64,000 bases of DNA from Hyphomicrobiales bacterium (lineage in GTDB: Bacteria; Pseudomonadota; Alphaproteobacteria; Rhizobiales; Rhizobiaceae): positions 434,001-498,000 of the forward strand of contig UBPA01000003.1 of assembly GCA_900467185.1 (NCBI GenBank), given 5' to 3'. Made by a program: the position numbers and the translations under genes. Below are positions 18,259 through 30,300 of the stretch, piece by piece (positions within the stretch are counted from its first letter, which is position 1; the number at the start of each line of letters is the position of its first letter). The notes under the pieces were generated by a model that was given only the letters and a program-made list of their open reading frames with translations, was not told the origin of the DNA and ran no database searches.

Positions 18259-18816
18259 TCATTCCGCCTTGAAGACGTCTCCCCGGGACGTGATCATCAC
18301 CCAGTTGCCATCGCGCTCCTCGAGCGTGGCAAGCCGGCTGTTGTCCGGCAGGGGCGAGCCCACCCGGACGATATACATGCCGCTGACATCCTCGATCAGG
18401 GCGCGACCGCCGGCGACGTGGACGAGCTTGAAGGTGATCGATCCGGGCAAGGGCTGGTCGAGCATCGGCTCGGCAGCCTCTCCCGAGGTCGCCGCAGGCG
18501 CGGGCACCGTCGCCGTGACGAGCCGATCGACGGCCGCCTGCGTTTCCGCAGCCAGTGTCTGCGCCGGCTCGGACGGAGACGCCTCCGGGGCGGACGCCAT
18601 GCCCGGCGTACCGATCTTCTCGGGAAGATCCTGCGTGGCGCCGTTCCAGAGGGCGGGAAGCGCGAATTTCTCCTGATTGAGGAAGGCGTACCACGGGAAG
18701 AACATGGCGAGGCCCGCAAGGGCGATGCCCGTGCCGACGAGCGCCTTGTCGAAGATGGGCATGCGATCGCTCTGCTTGCGCTGCCTGACGATTTCGTCTG
18801 CGTCCATATCGTTCAT
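18259..18816 (-). CDS. Uncharacterised single-pass membrane protein of the motility cluster
   Basis: 185 aa. A short charged cytoplasmic N-terminus, one membrane helix (ALVGTGIALAGLAMFFPWYAFL, about residues 25-46), a Pro/Ala/Glu-rich linker, and a compact C-terminal domain of about 60 residues (ITFKLVHVAGGRALIEDVSG, then MYIVRVGSPLPDNSRLATL and a final WVMITSRGDVF). The last part follows the pattern of small beta domains in type II secretion GspC and type IV pilus PilP proteins: value of a stored constant, a G-S/D-x-L turn, then W-V-x-T-x-x-G. That resemblance is my inference. It is 19 bases after fliI; rhizobia keep a gene in this slot without an assigned role. Confidence 0.75.
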   Translation of the reverse strand: MNDMDADEIVRQRKQSDRMPIFDKALVGTGIALAGLAMFFPWYAFLNQEKFALPALWNGATQDLPEKIGTPGMASAPEASPSEPAQTLAAETQAAVDRLVTATVPAPAATSGEAAEPMLDQPLPGSITFKLVHVAGGRALIEDVSGMYIVRVGSPLPDNSRLATLEERDGNWVMITSRGDVFKAE

Positions 18817-18835
18817 GCCGGCCTCCTCCCCGTCG

Positions 18836-20227
18836 TCAGCGCCGCGCCTGCTGTCCGCCCGCTCCGGCCTTCAGCGCATTGGCGAGGTCGGTGAAAGCGT
18901 CGAAAGCAGGGCGTTCGCCCGGTGTCTGCTTCAAGATGTCGTAGATGACCGGCACCTGTTTGATGGCCATGTCGAGATCGGGATCCGAGCCCGCGCGGTA
19001 GCCGCCGATCAGACGGAGGTCGCGGGTTTCCTCGTAGCGGTGGATCAGCGACTTCAGCCGCGAGACCAGCATTTCCTGATCGGGCGTCCAGGCCTTGCGT
19101 GCGAGACGCGAAACGGAGGACAGCGGGTTGATCGGGGGATAGCGGCCCTCTTCGGCCAGGCTGCGGTCCATGACGATATGGCCGTCGAGAATACCGCGGG
19201 TGGAGTCGGCGATCGGGTCGTTGTGGTTGTCGCCGTCGACGAGGATCGAGATGATCGCCGTGATGGTGCCCGTGCCCTCCGGGCCGGGGCCGGCCCGCTC
19301 GAGAAGGCGCGGAAGCTCCGTGAAGACGGAGGCGGGATAACCGCGCGCGATCGGCGGCTCGCCGGAGGCCGTCGCCACTTCGCGGATCGCGTGGGCGAAG
19401 CGGGTCACGCTGTCGATGATGAGGAGGACGTTGTCGCCCTGGTCGCGAAAATGCTCGGCGATGGTGATGGCCGTCAGCGGCGCCATCTTGCGCAGCATCG
19501 GGCTCTCGTCGCTGGTGGCGACCACGGCGACCGACTTCTTGAGATTGTCGCCGAGCGTATCCTCGATGAATTCACGCACTTCGCGGCCACGTTCGCCGAC
19601 CAGCGCGATGACGACGCGGTCGAAGGCATCGGCGCGGGCGAGCATGGAGAGAAGCGTCGACTTGCCGACGCCGGAGCCGGCGAACACGCCGAGACGCTGG
19701 CCGAGGCAGAGCGGCGAGAAGATATCGACGGCGCGAACGCCGGTGCGGAAGCCGTGCTCGACGCGCTGGCGCGTCATGGACGGCGGCGCAGAGGTGGAAA
19801 TGGCACGGCGGACGTCGCCCTGCATCATCGGCCCGCGACCGTCGATCGGCTCGCCGAGCGAATTGATGGTGCGGCCGCACCAGCTGGCGGCGGGAGCGAC
19901 GCGGAAGGCGCCCTTGCGGATGACCGTATCGTGGATGCCGATCGGCTCGCCCGGCTCGATCGGGCAGACGACGACGGTTTCCGGCTCGACCTTGACGACT
20001 TCGCCGAGATGGATGCCGGTCGCGCTCTTGTGGGCGACGAACTCGCCGAGGCGAACATGGCGGGACAGGCCGCTGACCGTGTAGTGGCCGGGCGAGATCG
20101 TCTGGACATGGCCGCCGGGCGCGACGGCGTGCTCGGCCTTGGAGTACCGATCGACCAGACCGGCGAGCGCCGACAAGGCGGTCGATGCCTGCCGAACCTC
20201 CAGCGGCTGGTCGCTGATGACGGTCAC
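18836..20227 (-). CDS. fliI: Flagellar export ATPase FliI
   Basis: 463 aa, F1-beta-like. Walker A at about residue 180 (FAGSGVGKSTLLSML), Walker B region (DNVLLIIDSVTRFAHAIRE), and the conserved FliI segments RGYPASVFTELPRLLERAGPG and GDNHNDPIADSTRGILDGHIVM. It hydrolyses ATP at the base of the export gate. The start overlaps flgF by 4 bases. Its usual partner FliH is not annotated by homology in the cluster; see the gene at 6899-7552. Confidence 0.96.
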   Translation of the reverse strand: MTVISDQPLEVRQASTALSALAGLVDRYSKAEHAVAPGGHVQTISPGHYTVSGLSRHVRLGEFVAHKSATGIHLGEVVKVEPETVVVCPIEPGEPIGIHDTVIRKGAFRVAPAASWCGRTINSLGEPIDGRGPMMQGDVRRAISTSAPPSMTRQRVEHGFRTGVRAVDIFSPLCLGQRLGVFAGSGVGKSTLLSMLARADAFDRVVIALVGERGREVREFIEDTLGDNLKKSVAVVATSDESPMLRKMAPLTAITIAEHFRDQGDNVLLIIDSVTRFAHAIREVATASGEPPIARGYPASVFTELPRLLERAGPGPEGTGTITAIISILVDGDNHNDPIADSTRGILDGHIVMDRSLAEEGRYPPINPLSSVSRLARKAWTPDQEMLVSRLKSLIHRYEETRDLRLIGGYRAGSDPDLDMAIKQVPVIYDILKQTPGERPAFDAFTDLANALKAGAGGQQARR

Positions 20228-20955
20228 TTGCTGCCACCGAGCGTCTTGATCGCCTCATCCAGCGATGATTCGCTGTCGCGCAGCAGCGAGGCGATGCTCT
20301 CGAAGGCGCGCGAGACGGTGATCAGCTGCGACATCTCCTGCACGGGATTGACGTTGGATTCCTCGACATAGCCCTGCATCACACCGACATCCATGCGATC
20401 GACGACCGGCTCGGGAGCCATCGCCGGAATGACCGCGGAGTTGTCGTAGCGCGTGAAGCCATTGGCGAAGTTGGCCTCGGAGAGGCCGAGGGCCGCCACC
20501 TGGGTGCCGTTCTGGCGAATGACGCCGTCATTGCCGATGACGACCTCGCCGGCATTGGCGTTCAGCTGGATGGGGGCGCCGCCCGCATCCAGCACCGGGT
20601 AGCCCCGCATGGTGACGAGATCGCCGGTTTCGGTCAGGGAAAACCGCCCGTCGCGCGTCAGCGCCGGGCCGGCGGGCGTCTCGATGGACAGCCAGGCATC
20701 GCCCTTGATGGCGACATCGAGCGTGTTGCCGGTGTGCGACAGACCGCCCGACGAGGTGTTGAGGAACTCCGCACCCTCGCCGACGAAGGCGACTTTGGTC
20801 GGACGGGTATCGCCGAGCACGGTGTTGAACTTCACTTCCGTGGCGCGAAAGCCGACGGTGGTGGCATTGGCGACGTTGTCGGCCAGGGTGTTCATGCGCT
20901 TTTCGAGCGCAATCTGCGAGGAGACGCCGACGTATAGACCGGTTTGCATGCTCAT
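20224..20955 (-). CDS. flgF: Proximal rod protein FlgF
   Basis: 243 aa. Starts MSMQTGLYVGVSSQIALEKRMN with the rod motif LADNVANATTVGFRATEVKF and has the C-terminal YVEESNVNPVQEMSQLITVSRAFESIASLL. FlgF sits in the proximal rod below FlgG. It overlaps both the upstream DUF1217 gene and fliI by 4 bases each. Confidence 0.95.
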   Translation of the reverse strand: MSMQTGLYVGVSSQIALEKRMNTLADNVANATTVGFRATEVKFNTVLGDTRPTKVAFVGEGAEFLNTSSGGLSHTGNTLDVAIKGDAWLSIETPAGPALTRDGRFSLTETGDLVTMRGYPVLDAGGAPIQLNANAGEVVIGNDGVIRQNGTQVAALGLSEANFANGFTRYDNSAVIPAMAPEPVVDRMDVGVMQGYVEESNVNPVQEMSQLITVSRAFESIASLLRDSESSLDEAIKTLGGSK

Positions 20956-21731
20956 CGACCTCCGAGCTTCAACGTGTTGATGGACAGGAGCAGATCGGAC
21001 GAAATGCCGAAACCGCTCTGCTTGCCGAAAAGCGCCAGGGGATCGTAACTGCTCGTGGCATGGTCCAGCTCCCAGAGCGCCGTGAAACGCTCCATCAGCT
21101 TCGACATCTTCTGCGGATCCTGCAGATCCTTGAGGTCGATCGCCTTGGAGACGGCGTCGGCCTGCTTGTCGATATCGGCCGCCGCAAAGGCCTCCGGGAC
21201 CTGCATGATCGTGCGCACGACCTGCGCCAGCGCCTCGTCGGCCAAGAGGCCGAAGGCATTGGTGACGCCGGGCGCCATGCGTTCGAAATAGAGGGCCAGG
21301 CGCACGCCGGCATTGTCCTCGCCGGCATCCTGCTCCAGCGTCTGGCGCGCATATTTTTCCGTCACACCCTTGCGGGCCTTGTCGGAGGCCGTGGCGGCAG
21401 CGCCGTCCGCAGCGAAGTTCAGCGACTTCACGAGATCGGTATAGCGGCTGTCGGAGAGCTTGTTGGCGAAGGCATCGTCACTGGCGACGCCTTCGGTCAG
21501 CACCTTGCGCATGAAGGCCTTGGCATAGCCCATGTCTTCGAGGCCGTGGGCCTTCAGGGCATAATCGTAAAGGCGGCTGTCGGCGAAGAAGTCGTCGATC
21601 GATTTCACATTGCCGATATGGGCGAGATAATAGTCCGTTTCCCGCGCCACGTCGGGCTTCTCCGTGACGCGCTTGAGCGACGTCGTGAGGTCGGCCGTTA
21701 TCTGCCTGTAGCTGGTGAAGGTGGTGGTCAC
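20952..21731 (-). CDS. DUF1217 family motility-cluster protein, GTG start
   Basis: 259 aa from a GTG at 21731 that has GGGGA 7 bases upstream; no suitable ATG exists at the N-terminus. The all-helical sequence (VTTTFTSYRQITADLTTSL ... YYLAHIGNVKSIDDFFADSRLYDYALKAHGLEDMGYAKAFMRKVL) is that of DUF1217, an alphaproteobacterial family found in flagellar clusters. Repeats of a helical unit (YDYALKA, LALYFERMAP) suggest export- or axial-associated packing, but no function is established. It is the first gene of the DUF1217-flgF-fliI operon and is divergent from motA. Confidence 0.85.
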   Translation of the reverse strand: MTTTFTSYRQITADLTTSLKRVTEKPDVARETDYYLAHIGNVKSIDDFFADSRLYDYALKAHGLEDMGYAKAFMRKVLTEGVASDDAFANKLSDSRYTDLVKSLNFAADGAAATASDKARKGVTEKYARQTLEQDAGEDNAGVRLALYFERMAPGVTNAFGLLADEALAQVVRTIMQVPEAFAAADIDKQADAVSKAIDLKDLQDPQKMSKLMERFTALWELDHATSSYDPLALFGKQSGFGISSDLLLSINTLKLGGR

Positions 21732-21788
21732 GGCATGTCCCCGAAGGCGAAGCGCAGGGCTTGGGCCCGGCTCCTGTTCGCGGCCAAG

Positions 21789-21809
21789 CTGAACCACGCT
21801 CCTTGCGCG
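21789..21809 (-). promoter_or_regulatory. Weaker class II-type motif upstream of the DUF1217-flgF operon
   Basis: Minus strand: GACAGGTTCGCGCAAG, 8 bases, TTCAG. The left half matches the flgE and fliF elements well; the right half matches CCTAG at only two positions. It is divergent from the motA motif 36 bases away. Confidence 0.35.
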
Positions 21810-21844
21810 AACCTGTCGACCTTTCCACAGGTTGCAATCAGCCT

Positions 21845-21865
21845 CACGCAAGCATCGGACCCTAG
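21845..21865 (+). promoter_or_regulatory. Class II-type motif upstream of motA
   Basis: CACGCAAG, 8 bases, CCTAG, located 39 bases before the motA start. It is identical in both halves to the flgB and flgE elements. Confidence 0.65.
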
Positions 21866-21904
21866 GGATGGACCCCACAATCCACCACTGCGGCAGGTAG
21901 AGAC

Positions 21905-22783
21905 ATGAACATCATCATCGGACTCGTCATGACAATGGGCTGTATTCTCGGCGGCTTCATTGCGATGGGCGGGCACATGGCCGTTCTCAACCAGCCGTTC
22001 GAGCTCGTCATCATCGGCGGTGCCGGCATCGGCGGTTTCATCATGGGCAACTCCATGAAGACGGTGAAGGACGCCGGCAAGGCGCTCGTGGAAGCCTTTA
22101 AGCACAAGGTGCCCAAGCAGCGCGAATATCTCGATACGCTCGGCGTGCTCTACAGCCTCATGCGCGACCTGCGCACCAAATCGCGCAACGAGATCGAAAG
22201 CCACATCGACAACCCGGACGAATCCGCAATCTTCCAGTCGGCGCCGACCGTGCTGAAGAACAAGGACCTGACGGCCTTCATCTGCGACTACGTCCGCCTC
22301 ATCATCATCGGCAATGCCCGAAGCCACGAGATCGAGGCGCTGATGGACGAGGAAATCAACACCATCACCCACGACAAGATGCACTCGTACAACTCGCTGG
22401 CAACCATGGGCGACGCCTTTCCCGCCATCGGCATCGTCGCGGCCGTTCTCGGCGTCATCAAGGCCATGGGCGCCATCACCGAGAGCCCGGAAGTTCTCGG
22501 CGGCAAGATCGCGGCCGCCCTCGTCGGCACCATGCTCGGCATCTTCCTGTCCTACTGCATCGTGAGCCCGCTGATCGCCAACGTGAAGCATGTGCGCGAA
22601 AAGCAGAACCGCCTCTACATCATCGTCAAGCAGACGCTGCTCGCCTATATGAACGGCTCCGTGCCGCAGGTGGCGCTCGAATACGGCCGCAAGACGATCT
22701 CCTCCTACGAGCGTCCGTCGATCGATGCCGTGGAGCAGGAGATGATGAATCCCGGTGGCGGCGGCGAGAGCAAGGCGGCCTGA
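21905..22783 (+). CDS. motA: Flagellar motor stator protein MotA
   Basis: 292 aa with four membrane helices and the MotA signatures ([66 protein letters not shown]). With MotB it forms the proton-driven stator. It starts the plus-strand run motA-fliM-fliN-fliG. Separation of motA from motB-motC is the rhizobial arrangement. Confidence 0.97.
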   Translation: MNIIIGLVMTMGCILGGFIAMGGHMAVLNQPFELVIIGGAGIGGFIMGNSMKTVKDAGKALVEAFKHKVPKQREYLDTLGVLYSLMRDLRTKSRNEIESHIDNPDESAIFQSAPTVLKNKDLTAFICDYVRLIIIGNARSHEIEALMDEEINTITHDKMHSYNSLATMGDAFPAIGIVAAVLGVIKAMGAITESPEVLGGKIAAALVGTMLGIFLSYCIVSPLIANVKHVREKQNRLYIIVKQTLLAYMNGSVPQVALEYGRKTISSYERPSIDAVEQEMMNPGGGGESKAA

Positions 22784-22786
22784 TCC

Positions 22787-23725
22787 ATGAGCAGCGAGAA
22801 CATCTACTCCTTCGATCGCAGACTTCTGGCCCGTATGACCGGGGCGCTCGGCGACGACAAGACCATCGGCAAGATCTGCGCCGATCTCGGCCAGGTCTTC
22901 GGCGAGTTCCTGCCGGACCTGCTGCACAGCGAAACCGGGCTCGACCTGACCATCGGCTATGCCGGGTTCGACACGGGCCTGAAGAGCGAGCTGATCCGCA
23001 AGCTCGGCGACGGTGTTGCCCTCTCGGATTGTCTGTTGCGCAACTGGTGCAGCGACTTCACCATCAGCTGCGACAGCCCGGCGATCATCGCCATGATGGA
23101 AATGCTGCTCGGCTCGCCGGCCGACTCCATCGAGGAGCCGAAGCCGCGCAATCTCTCGGGCATCGAGCTCGACGTGGCGGCGATCGTCTTCGAAAAGGTG
23201 GCGGGCGTGCTGAAGTCCGCGGTGAACGCGGCCGGCGGCTTCGAGCCGATCGTCGGCAAGGCCTACAATGCGGAAAGCCGGGCGGCGGCCGACAAGGATG
23301 CCGAGGACGTCTACGCGGCCTGCGTCAACATCACCCTCGGCGTCGGGCCGGTCCTGTCGACCTTCTCGATCCTCGTGCCGCAGCAGACTCTCTTGAAAAC
23401 CACGATCGTGTTTCCCAAGGGCATCGGACAGGCGCGCCGCCAGAAGACCGCCTGGGCCGAACAGGTCGAGCAACAGGTGCGCCGCTCCATGGTCGAGCTG
23501 CAGGCGCATATCAAGCTGGAGGCGCTGACGCTCGCCGCGATCACCCAGCTCAAGCCCGGCGACGTCATTCCCTTCCACGATCCGAAGGACGTCCGCGTCG
23601 ATGTGAAGGCGAACGGTCGCGACCTCTATGTCTGTGAATTCGGACGCTCGGGCGCGCGCTACACCGTGCGGGTCAAGGACACGCACGGCACGGAAGACGA
23701 GCTTCTCCAGCATCTCACGCGCTAA
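22787..23725 (+). CDS. fliM: Flagellar motor switch protein FliM
   Basis: 312 aa, 3 bases after motA. A CheC-like middle domain (about residues 40-215) and a C-terminal SpoA domain ([43 protein letters not shown]) place it in FliM. The N-terminus ([20 protein letters not shown]) does not show the EIDALL-type CheY-binding motif of enteric FliM, so CheY2-P docking may use another surface or a diverged motif. Confidence 0.9.
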   Translation: MSSENIYSFDRRLLARMTGALGDDKTIGKICADLGQVFGEFLPDLLHSETGLDLTIGYAGFDTGLKSELIRKLGDGVALSDCLLRNWCSDFTISCDSPAIIAMMEMLLGSPADSIEEPKPRNLSGIELDVAAIVFEKVAGVLKSAVNAAGGFEPIVGKAYNAESRAAADKDAEDVYAACVNITLGVGPVLSTFSILVPQQTLLKTTIVFPKGIGQARRQKTAWAEQVEQQVRRSMVELQAHIKLEALTLAAITQLKPGDVIPFHDPKDVRVDVKANGRDLYVCEFGRSGARYTVRVKDTHGTEDELLQHLTR

Positions 23726-23784
23726 TCCACGGGTCCCCGCGCCACGACAGGCTTGGGGCAAGTTTCAACTGGAATACTCTCGAC

Positions 23785-24363
23785 ATGGCAATCAAGAAAG
23801 CACCCCTGACAGAAGACCTGAGCGCGGTCACCGGCGATGCCGAGCTCGACCAGGCGATCGACGACCTGCGCGGCGTTCTGAAGACCGATGCCGAGGGCGG
23901 CCTGCCGGAAACCGACTTCGACATGGACTTCGGCGCAGCCCCTGCTGCGGCTCCCGACTTCATGAGCGATTTCGGCGCGATCGGCGAGGACGAGGACCCG
24001 TTTGCCGGCAGCTTCGCAGAGCCCGCGCCAAGTGCCGCATCGGCCTTTGGCGAGACGGCGTTCGACGACAGTTTCGCCACGCCTTCTGCGACGGCCGGCG
24101 CCACCATGCATGGCAATCTCGATCTGATCATGGACATCCCGATCGATGTGCAGATCGTGCTCGGATCCAGCCGGATGCAGGTTTCCGGTCTGATGGGTCT
24201 GACGGAGGGCGCGACGATCGCGCTCGACCGCAAGATCGGCGAGCCGGTCGAGATCATGGTCAACGGCCGGGTCATCGGCCGCGGCGAGATCACGGTTCTC
24301 GAGGAAGACGATACCCGGTTCGGCGTGAAGCTGATCGAGATCAACAGCGGCAAGAAGGCCTGA
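23785..24363 (+). CDS. fliN: Flagellar motor switch protein FliN
   Basis: 192 aa. An acidic, Ala/Asp/Phe-rich N-terminal extension of about 110 residues precedes the SpoA domain ([75 protein letters not shown], interrupted here only for scale). FliN forms the lower C ring and docks FliH. The long acidic extension is typical of alphaproteobacterial FliN. Confidence 0.
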   Translation: MAIKKAPLTEDLSAVTGDAELDQAIDDLRGVLKTDAEGGLPETDFDMDFGAAPAAAPDFMSDFGAIGEDEDPFAGSFAEPAPSAASAFGETAFDDSFATPSATAGATMHGNLDLIMDIPIDVQIVLGSSRMQVSGLMGLTEGATIALDRKIGEPVEIMVNGRVIGRGEITVLEEDDTRFGVKLIEINSGKKA

Positions 24364-27300
24364 GGGCCGGATGAGACGGGTGGAAGGCGGTCATGATGTC
24401 CGGCTTTCACCTCCCGCAAGGGCACTGCATTCCTTCCGGCCCATCAGGGCCCGGAAGACCACCGCAGCCGAGTAAGAGCGTTTCGGCGTCGTGACTGAGA
24501 GCGACGCCGTCCAGGAAGGATCCATGATGGATTACGACGATTTCGAAGCATCGGCGCTCACGCGCCCCCTGACCCAGATGGACAAGGCCGCGGCCGTGCT
24601 GTTGAGCATGGGCAAGCCGGTTGCCGGGAAATTGTTGAAATTCTTCACGCAAAGCGAGCTGCAGGGCATTATCGCCTCCGCGCAGACGCTGCGATCCATC
24701 GAGCCGCACGAACTCGAAATCCTCGTCAACGAATTCGAAGACCTGTTCACCGAGGGTGCAGGCCTGATGGACAATGCCAAGGCGATCGAGGCCATCCTCG
24801 AAGAGGGCCTGACGCCCGACGAGGTCGATGGCCTGCTCGGCCGCCGCACCGCGTTCCAGTCCTACGAGACCAGCATCTGGGACCGGCTGCAGGATGCCGA
24901 TCCGATCTTCGTCTCGCAGCATCTTGCCAAGGAACATCCCCAGACCATCGCCTACATCCTCTCGATGATGCCCTCCACCTTCGGCGCCAAGGTCCTGCTG
25001 CAGCTGCCGGAGTCCGGGCGCGGCGACATCATCAACCGGACCGTCAACATGAAGAACGTGGCGCCGAAGGCGGCCGCGATCATCGAGACGCGCGTCGTCG
25101 AGCTTCTCCGCGAGATGGATTCCGAGCGCAACTCGGTCGGCTCGGTCAAGATCGCCGAAGTCATGAACGAGATGGAAAAGAGCGACGTCGATACCCTGCT
25201 CGCCTCGCTCGAGACGATCAGCACGGATTCGGTCAAGAAGGTTCGCCCGAAGATCTTCCTGTTCGACGACATCCTTCTCATGCCGCAGAAGAGCCGCGTG
25301 GCCCTGTTCAACGATATTGCCGGCGACATCATCACCATGGCACTGCGCGGTTCGAGCATGGAAATGCGCGAATCCGTTCTCGCCTCGATCGGCGCCCGCC
25401 AGCGCCGCATGATCGAGTCGGATCTGAGTTCGGGCGATGCGGGCATCAACCCGCGCGACATCGCGGTTGCGCGCCGCTCGGTCACGCAGGAGGCCATCCG
25501 TCTGGCCGCCAGCGGTCAGATCGAGCTGAAGCCGAAGGAAGCCGTCGCCGCCTGAACCGGTCGATAGGCATCGATCGAAGCCCGCCTGCAACACCCGTTG
25601 CGGCGGGCTTTCGCGTTTCGGAATGCGGCCTTCTGCCGACGAGAACCGAGCCTTGCGCGACGAGCCCGCAGCGACGGGGCTCTTGCCAGACGGCGCCCAT
25701 CAGCCCACAACATCGGCAACACTGCCAGCCGGCCAAGACGATCGGCCCTGGCACAGATGCGATATCGTGAAGGGCCGTTTTCATGTCGGACGATCAGGAT
25801 AAAGACAGCAAAACCGAATCGCCGTCCGAGAAAAAGATCAGCGATGCCGTCGAGAAGGGAAACGTGCCGTTTTCCCGCGAGGTCACGATGTTCGCCTCGA
25901 CGCTCGCCATCTACATCTATGTGGTCTTCTTTCTGCCGGACGGGTTCCGCAGCATGTCCGAAGCGCTGAAAGATGTGTTCGAGCAGCCGGACGCCTGGCG
26001 AATCACCACATCGAACGATGCGTCCGCCCTGATTTCGAAGCTCCTCTGGGCCTCCGGCGCACTGGTCGTGCCGGTCTTCGTGCTGATGATCGCCTTCGGG
26101 GTGGGATCGTCGATCCTGCAGAACCTGCCGAGCCCCGTCTTCGACCGGATCGCCCCGAAGCTCAACCGGATCTCGCCAATGGCAGGCGTGGGCCGGATCT
26201 ACAGCCTGCCGGGCCTCGTGGAATTCGCGAAATCCTTCTTCAAGATCGCCGTCATCTCCGGCATCGTCGCGCTGACGCTGTGGGACGATTTCTACGCGAC
26301 GCTCGATGCGATGTTCTCGGACCCGATCACGATCTTCGAGATCATGGGTCGCGACTTCAACAAGATCATGAACGTCGTTCTCTTTTCGACGGCGGCCATC
26401 GCCATCGCCGACTTTTTCTGGACGCGGCATCACTGGCACAGCGAGCTGCGCATGACGAAGCAGGAGGTGAAGGAGGAAATGAAGCAGACGCAGGGCGATC
26501 CAATCGTAAAGGCTCGCTTACGTTCGATCGCACGCGACCGTGCGCGGCGTCGCATGATTTCCTCCGTTCCGCGCGCAACTCTGGTGATTGCGAACCCTAC
26601 CCACTTTGCCGTCGCGCTACGCTATGTCCGGGAAGAAGGGGACGCTCCGGTCGTCGTTGCCAAGGGGCAGGACCTCGTGGCGCTGCGCATTCGCGCGCTT
26701 GCGGAGGAAAACAACATCCCCGTCTTCGAAGACCCGCCTCTCGCACGCTCAATGTTTGCGCAAGTCTCGGTGGATAGTGTCATCCCACCGGTGTTTTACA
26801 AGGCGGTCGCCGAACTCATCCACCGGGTCTACGCAACGAAATCGAACCCGACACGGATGAACTGATTGCGATGAAAAAATGCGAATATTCCGAACAGCGC
26901 GAAAAGATCGTTGCGGATGCCATCCGTCCGGTCGCGACCGAACTTCGTCTCATCGATGCCGCCGACTTCATCGCGCTCCTGCGCTATGAATCGCATGGCA
27001 GTCTCGCCGACCTCGTGTCGTCGGCGGCCGAGCTGTATTTCGTGCCGGGCACGGTCAATTTCGGCATCGGCGGCAATTACATGCTCGACTGGAATCGCAA
27101 TCCGGAAATCGTGCTCGATCTCGAGCTGAAGCCCGACGGCGTCACGGTCTATGCGCAACTCGCGCTACGCGACAACTCGGCCGCCATCGAGATCAACCAC
27201 ATCGCCTTCAAGAAGCCGTCCGTCGATCCGGACGAGAACACGGCATTCCTCGCCCGCAGTCTGGATGCGGCCAAGTTCATCAAATCCTATCCCACCGCGA

Positions 27301-30300
27301 TGGCCAGCTGAAAGCGCAGCTCAGCTGATATAGCCGAGGCGGATCGCCTTGGCGATCGCCTGGATGCGGTTGACGGAATCGAGCTTGGCGGTGGCCGCCC
27401 CCAGATAGGCGTTCACGGTGTGCACCGACAGCCCCATCTTTTCCGCGATCTCTTCGCTGATGTAACCGTCACCGGCCATCTGCAGGCAGCCGATCTCGCG
27501 TTCGCTCAGTGCCTCGGCCGGCTGAAGGCGGCGCTCGTCGGCGGCAAACAGATCGGTCATCACATGGCAGCTGCGGCCGTGGAGATCGAGAATGACCTCG
27601 CTCGTCAGATCGAGCGACGGCGCCATGAAGGCGACATAGCCATTGCCCTGCGCGCCGAGGCGCACGGGAAAGGCGATGCCGGCATAGGGCAGCGTTCGCG
27701 GCTTCATGCGCAGAACGAAGCGGTCGAAATCGATCGTCTCCGCCGTCTGCCGATTGTCGGCACCGTTCCACAGAAGCGGCAGAAGCGAGATGTCGAGATG
27801 CTGTTTCATCTCGTCGCCATAGGTCGAGACGACATCGTGCGTCATCTCTTCCGCCGCCGTGCCCCAGTTGTCGAGAACGCAGGTCAGCTTGCGCGAGGCC
27901 GGCAGGCCGTTTCCGTTCATTCGGAACACGGCGAAGTTGCGCGCTTCGATATCCTTCTGCATCACCTGCAGACGGGCCACCAGGGTGGCTGCGCGCGAGG
28001 CCCGGGTCTGGCGGCCGTTGCGGCTGTCATCGCCGCTTCGACCTCCTGGGATGTAGATGACCATCGGCGTTCCTATACCAGGTTGTTTCGGACCGCGCAG
28101 GCAATCGCTTCCGAGCGCGTCTTGGTCGCCGTCTTACGCATGACACTGGTGATGTAGTTGTTGATGGTATTGCGCGAGATGCCGAGAATGAGGGCGATCT
28201 CCTCGCTGGTCTTGCCTTCCGCAATCCAGGACAGGCATTCGAGCTCGCGTTCCGTCAGGTCGAAATCGCGTTCCGAGCGCAGCGAGGTGTCGCGCGCGAG
28301 GCTGGCGAAATAGCCGGTGAGCAGGCCGATATCGCGCAGGCCCTCCCGCGACAGGATCAGGTCCTGCGGGAAAAGCAGCATGAGCGACAGCCGCAACCGG
28401 CCGATGGAGAAGGTGATGGCGCAATATTCGCGGCTGATGCCGCGACCAAGGACGGCCTCTTCGGGAAGCCGCATGAAGACGGGATGCAGCAGCGACAGGC
28501 ATTTTTCCTGCTCGTTGGTCTTGGCGTGAAGCCCCTGCATCACCTGGCCCAGCCGCTTGACCACATCGAAGGGCCAGTCCGAGACCATGACGAAGTCGAG
28601 GCCGCTGTCCTGCGACAGGTCGTAACGCGCCAGAAGATAATGGCTGGCACCGACATAATCCGTCAGCGCCGCAAGCGCCTTGTTCAGCTGGCCGCGTGCC
28701 GCGTAATCGCCGAGCTTTTCCAGAAGCTGGCGCTTTGCAGCGGGATGGCCGGCCGTACCGAGGCACGTCGGGCCTGCCGGCGACGGCTGGCCCGCGTGAA
28801 CGGCCGGGCTTGATCCGCCCATCGCCGCTCGCATCGAGGCGACCGGTACCGGTCGACCCGCAATCTCCGTCTGAAGAGCTTCCATGATATTTTCCCCGTG
28901 ACGGATCCGGTCATGCGATCTGCGCACGCGCGCTGCCAGGGCAGCGACACGGCCGGGGATCCGCATTCCCCGGCGAGCACACATCATCATGCGAATCACT
29001 GTTAAAACTATACAGGCCCGAACTCAAAAAACTACTGCCAGCTTATCGGGATTTACTTTTTGTTAATAACCTGAAGTGATTCGGAAACGAAGCAGCCCGT
29101 CCGCGATGGCGACCGTGAACAAACGAGAACATCCACAATACCACATTGTTAACGTTATATTTTTTTGCTCGCAACAGAGGCCCTCGGGGCCGGAGCGGTC
29201 GCAAAATCGCATTTTCCAGGGCCTTTGGCAGGCTGAAAATGCGCGGTCAGTGAATCAGGTGTCGAATCGGGTTTGTATTTGACGGGATCATGTTGCGCAA
29301 TTGCACCAAAACGATTTCGAGCACAATAGGGCTTGTCCGTAAGCACACACCTAGCAACTTTGACAACTATACCAGTTTTCGAAAGTTATTTTCTTGACGT
29401 GACACAATCGATTTCCCCAGGCCCGGAGTCGAGGCGCATTCGCAAGCAAGCAAAGTCGCCTTTCCACATAAAAAAATAACCAAATGGTTAAATAGAGGAA
29501 TCCCTCATGCGCCGGGGCGACTCCGGCGACACCGGCGGGACACTGGGGAAACGACGGGAAGACTCCGGTCCTCGTGCTGCATGACCTTTCCAGGCCCATC
29601 GACAGCGAGACGAGCCACCACCGTTTCTTTGTCATGCAACTGTCAGGCTCGAACGAAAAAAATCCGCCGAAGGGGCGGATTTTTTCGTCTGGTCCGTTTT
29701 TTGGTCTCAGGCTGCTTTTTCTGCGACCCATTTGCGCAGGATCTTGGCAGCGCGTTCCTCGTTGATTTCGACCATGCGGGCCAACCGCCGCTCCGGGCCT
29801 TCCTTGACGCGGCGATTGAAGTCGCCGCCGTCTTCGCCGAGGCTGAGCAGGTCGTCGGTGCTGTCGAAGCCGAAATCCGAACCGAAGCCTTCCATGAGGG
29901 CCCCGCCTGCAGCACCGGTGGGGGCCGGCGAGAAGTCGGGAAGCTCCAGGCCGACGGCCTCGGTTTCCGTGAGAGTGCCCGGTCCGCCGAAGCCCATGGA
30001 GCGGGCCAGAGGACGCAGGCCCATCCAGACCACGAGGACGGCGACCGTGATGAAGGCGAGTGCGTTGATGATGCCGCCGAGGTTGCGCGTCAGCGTTTCC
30101 ATGATGCCCGGCCCTTCGATCGGCGTGTCGAGCAGCTGGTTGTTGACAAAGTCCATGGCAGTCAGCGTCACCACGTCGCCGCGGGCCGCGTCGATACCGA
30201 CGGCGGAGGCGACGATCTTCTGCATGTCCGCGAGATAAGTGTCGATCTTCGCCTGGTCCGCGCCTTCGCCGACCATGGCGGCGATGCGGCTGCGGTTGAC